From positions 22,100,501 to 22,164,500 of the forward strand of contig WPIO01000001.1 of the NCBI GenBank assembly GCA_009760855.2: a DNA stretch of 64,000 nucleotides, in the 5' to 3' direction. The first letter of the stretch is position 1, and each line of letters opens with the position of its first letter. Below, piece by piece: positions 61,596-64,000 of this stretch. The DNA comes from Cristatella mucedo (lineage: Eukaryota; Bryozoa; Phylactolaemata; Cristatellidae). The translations under genes were made by a program, and so were the position numbers. The notes under the pieces are model-generated. The model was not told the DNA's origin and made no database searches. It was given only the letters and a program-made list of their open reading frames with translations.

Positions 61596-63795
61596 CTAGC
61601 AATTAAGTGACGTTATTTGGCCAATCGGAACTGCTTGAGAGCTCTCGATCCGTTTGCCCGATTCCGGATGGGCGCAGTAGCATGCGGATCCCATGCACTG
61701 GATGCTGTCATAATTGCCGTTGCTGGTGCAGCGGAACATCTTGCCAATGATTCCAAGCTTCTTGTACTCCTGCTTGTCTTGTGCGCACGCTACAATCAAA
61801 TACAAGCAAGTTCGTGACGTCGCATTTCTCCAGGCAATGCGATTTTAAGAAGTGCAGTCGTGAAAGTTTAACACAGAGAAACGTGCGCCACTTATAAGCG
61901 GTCGAACGGTGTGCTTATAGCCTCTTCTAGCAGTGTTGATTAGTTTTTTTGTGTATTAGAAGCATTTGAAACTGCGTATGACATCATCTTGGGCACTTTG
62001 AGGCTATGTAAGCCTAAAATATTCTCAGTCAGTCAGATCGTGGCAAAACGGTAAAGTAGAATGCTTACTCTCGTTCAGGCTCTCGAAATGCGATATCGGG
62101 CACACTAATTTATTGCGACTTCTATCGGTTATCCTCGGCGTATATTCAATATTGCTCCAGCGATATGTTGGCCTCGCGTCCAAGTAATAGTTTAACCAGT
62201 GTCGCTTAGCCGGTAGCGAGGTCAGGCACTCGAAACTCGCCCTACTGTGTCAATGCCAGTGACACAGTCTAGAGTCACCATACGCACTTTTAACAATGTG
62301 GTAGTTCAATTTATTGTAACTATTTATTGCCATTTAAAGATGGATACTGTCACGGCAGACGATTCGATTGCCCACTTTAAGGCGATGTTAATTATTCTGT
62401 TTAGAATATGTCATTTTATATCTGCAAAGCTTATCTCTTCCAAGTACAAACACTGAATTGCAATATTGGTAGTCATGGTAATAATGAGAAGAATAATAAT
62501 AAAAATCATAATTGCTGCTCTGAGAACAAGTACAGAGTACTTTGTCAGGATAGACAAAAGCTGTAAGCAGCAATCACCGCTCGCTACTTCTTACGTGCGG
62601 CATTTGCTAGAGCGTATTTGGGAATTTTATTTTCCGACGATGTAATGCATATACTAGTTAACCCACGCTTACATTCCTTCCTTGAGATTTTGGGTGTTAA
62701 TTATTGACTGTAGTCTTTCAGAACCCCAGAATACCGACATAAACTCTGTAACTCTGCGCGCCAGATAGCAGATATAGGCAAGCTTCTCCGACATTTAAGT
62801 GGGACAGCCATCAAATAAACCATCCCCATTAAACCACTGAGCTCTGTGCACATTAAACAGGCTCTTTCCTAAATAAAACCTCGATGACTACTTACTGCAG
62901 TGGACATTTTGTGATTCCCAGATTGGTACAGACGTGCCATCTATAGTTGTTCCGTCCTTAGTGACACAGGAGCATCTTTAAAAGAAGGTCGAGCAGTTCA
63001 GCTCCAGTTTACTTGCTTCCACGACACTGCTAATAGCAATTCCACACTTTGATTTTACACTGCGCCAAGGCACGATTAATCTTACCGAGAGCCACTGCAC
63101 TGCTTAGGAGCGTAAGATCCGTCGTCTGCACACACTGGCAAGCTACGCCCCAATACTGGAGTGAGGGCGCTCAGTTCCTCCAGCGTCATGGCGCAAGTCT
63201 CTAGAAAACAGAAAAACGCAAGAGCCGTGCAACATATCAGCGTCCGTCTCAGCTTATGCCTTCATTCTATGCTAAAGCTTTTTTGTTTCTATTTAGCAGT
63301 GAAAATGCATGTACCTACATCGAGGTGAAATAAAGCAGCACTCTGGACATTCTGCCACAGCCACAGGTCAATCTCGTAAGCAAATGAAAGTCAACTCACT
63401 TTTAGTGCAAGTTTTCTTTGTGCTGTCGCAGTAGAGACCCTGTGCACACTCTGCCGTACTCGGGACGCCGAGCAAGAGCGTCGAGACGCACGATTGTCCT
63501 TCACCTATCAAGCACAGCAGCCCACATTGTTACCTTAGTAACTTAGGGTAGGGTTGGCAAAGCATGGCAGAGAACATGTCGCGCCGAGGGAGTGAAACCT
63601 ACCAATCTGCTCCACGCAGCTCGGACAGCATCCGCAGAAACCTCCCTTCTCCTGGAACCGGCCGCCGCTGACTGCACAGCTGTCGGCCGTCAGTTCAGCG
63701 GCGCACTGGACCTGGCTGCAGTAGTCCGCCGGGCATCGTATTAGGCCGAACGTACTGGCGATGCTTACCACCAACAGCACCGCTAGTCTCAGCAT
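61596..63795 (-). CDS. Gene A: secreted IGFBP-N plus two thyroglobulin type-1 domains, 5 exons
   Basis: Exons, in order of transcription, are 63795-63603, 63504-63400, 63200-63086, 62975-62896 and 61789-61596. They join to 687 nt (228 aa plus stop). All junctions are GT-AG with phases 1, 1, 2, 1. Residues 1-17 are a signal peptide (MLRLAVLLV start). Exons 1-2 encode an IGFBP N-terminal domain with 12 cysteines and the family core FCGCCPSC followed by GEGQSC. Exons 3-4 encode a Tg1 domain with six cysteines (QCSGSRCSCV core, Trp of the usual CWCV replaced by Ser). Exon 5 encodes a second six-cysteine Tg1 domain (QCMGSACYCA core) and ends Asn-Cys-stop. IGFBP domains bind insulin-like peptides and some Tg1 domains inhibit cysteine cathepsins; both roles here are inferred from family. 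The start is the only Met before the signal peptide and lies about 25 nt after a predicted transcription start. No disruption is seen. Confidence 0.9.
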
Positions 63796-63845
63796 TTTTG
63801 AGAGGCAGTAGCGTACAACTGGAATAAAACAGCGGGCCGTTGCAG

Positions 63846-63852
63846 CTTTATA
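63846..63852 (-). promoter_or_regulatory. TATA box of gene A, with initiator near 63820
   Basis: TATAAAG lies on the minus strand, 32 nt upstream of a CCAGTT initiator-like site whose A is at 63820. This places transcription start 25 nt before the ATG and fits core promoter spacing. Confidence 0.7.
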
Positions 63853-63899
63853 GGAAAGCGAGGCAGCGCGTATATCTCCACTTCTCCCCTACGCTGGTA

Positions 63900-63919
63900 T
63901 CTCTCTCTCTCTCTCTCTC
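63900..63919. promoter_or_regulatory. (CT)n / GAGA tract upstream of gene A promoter
   Basis: About ten CT units (GA on the gene strand) lie some 50 nt upstream of the TATA box. GAGA tracts act as promoter-opening elements in arthropods; it may equally be a plain microsatellite. Confidence 0.4.
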
Positions 63920-64000
63920 GCCAAGCAAAGTTCGACGGTCGTATCGCGGAGCAGAAAACGCGCGATAAGTAAGGTCAGTCAACGACGGGTGCGAGAAACC

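Overview
This is a eukaryotic (metazoan) genomic window: spliceosomal introns with GT-AG junctions, TATA/initiator promoters, dense fragments of CR1/L2-type LINEs, tRNA-derived SINEs and long microsatellites, and no long uninterrupted host ORFs. An arthropod is likely. A chelicerate such as a tick is my best guess, because small secreted IGFBP-domain and thyroglobulin-type-1 proteins are familiar there, but I cannot prove this without a search.

The only host genes I can support form one tandem cluster. All members are on the minus strand and all encode small secreted cysteine-rich proteins. Each starts with a signal peptide and an N-terminal IGFBP (insulin-like growth factor binding) domain split over two exons. 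From right to left I call them A (61596-63795), B (54958-57695), C (47785-48153), D (40118-40485), E (25747-30994) and F (15124-15817). A, B and E are complete five-exon genes: exons 1-2 encode the 12-cysteine IGFBP domain, exons 3-4 a first thyroglobulin type-1 (Tg1) domain, and exon 5 a second Tg1 domain and the stop. Intron phases are 1, 1, 2, 1 in all three, and most exon lengths match to the base. F keeps exons 1-2 and a shortened exon 3 that ends in a stop, so it encodes a single IGFBP domain. C and D are close paralogues for which only exons 1-2 are clear.

Layout: 1-3.4 kb is mostly featureless with a CpG-rich block at 0.54-1.06 kb. 3.4-14.8 kb is LINE and SINE debris, including the best LINE ORF (7412-8566). 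15.1-15.8 kb is gene F. 16.2-25.0 kb is repeats and featureless sequence. 25.7-31.0 kb is gene E. 31.6-39.7 kb is repeats. 40.1-40.5 kb is gene D. 40.9-46.9 kb is repeats. 47.8-48.2 kb is gene C. 49.8-54.7 kb is repeats, ending in a hairpin that carries the probable poly(A) signal of gene B. 55.0-57.7 kb is gene B, with a LINE in its last intron. 58.6-61.0 kb is a SINE piece, AT/CT microsatellite and a duplicated block. 61.6-63.9 kb is gene A and its promoter.

The genes probably act together only as a secreted multigene family: the IGFBP module may bind insulin-like peptides, and the Tg1 modules may act as protease-inhibitor (thyropin-like) or binding domains. The family looks to be expanding by tandem duplication and changing by loss of its C-terminal modules.
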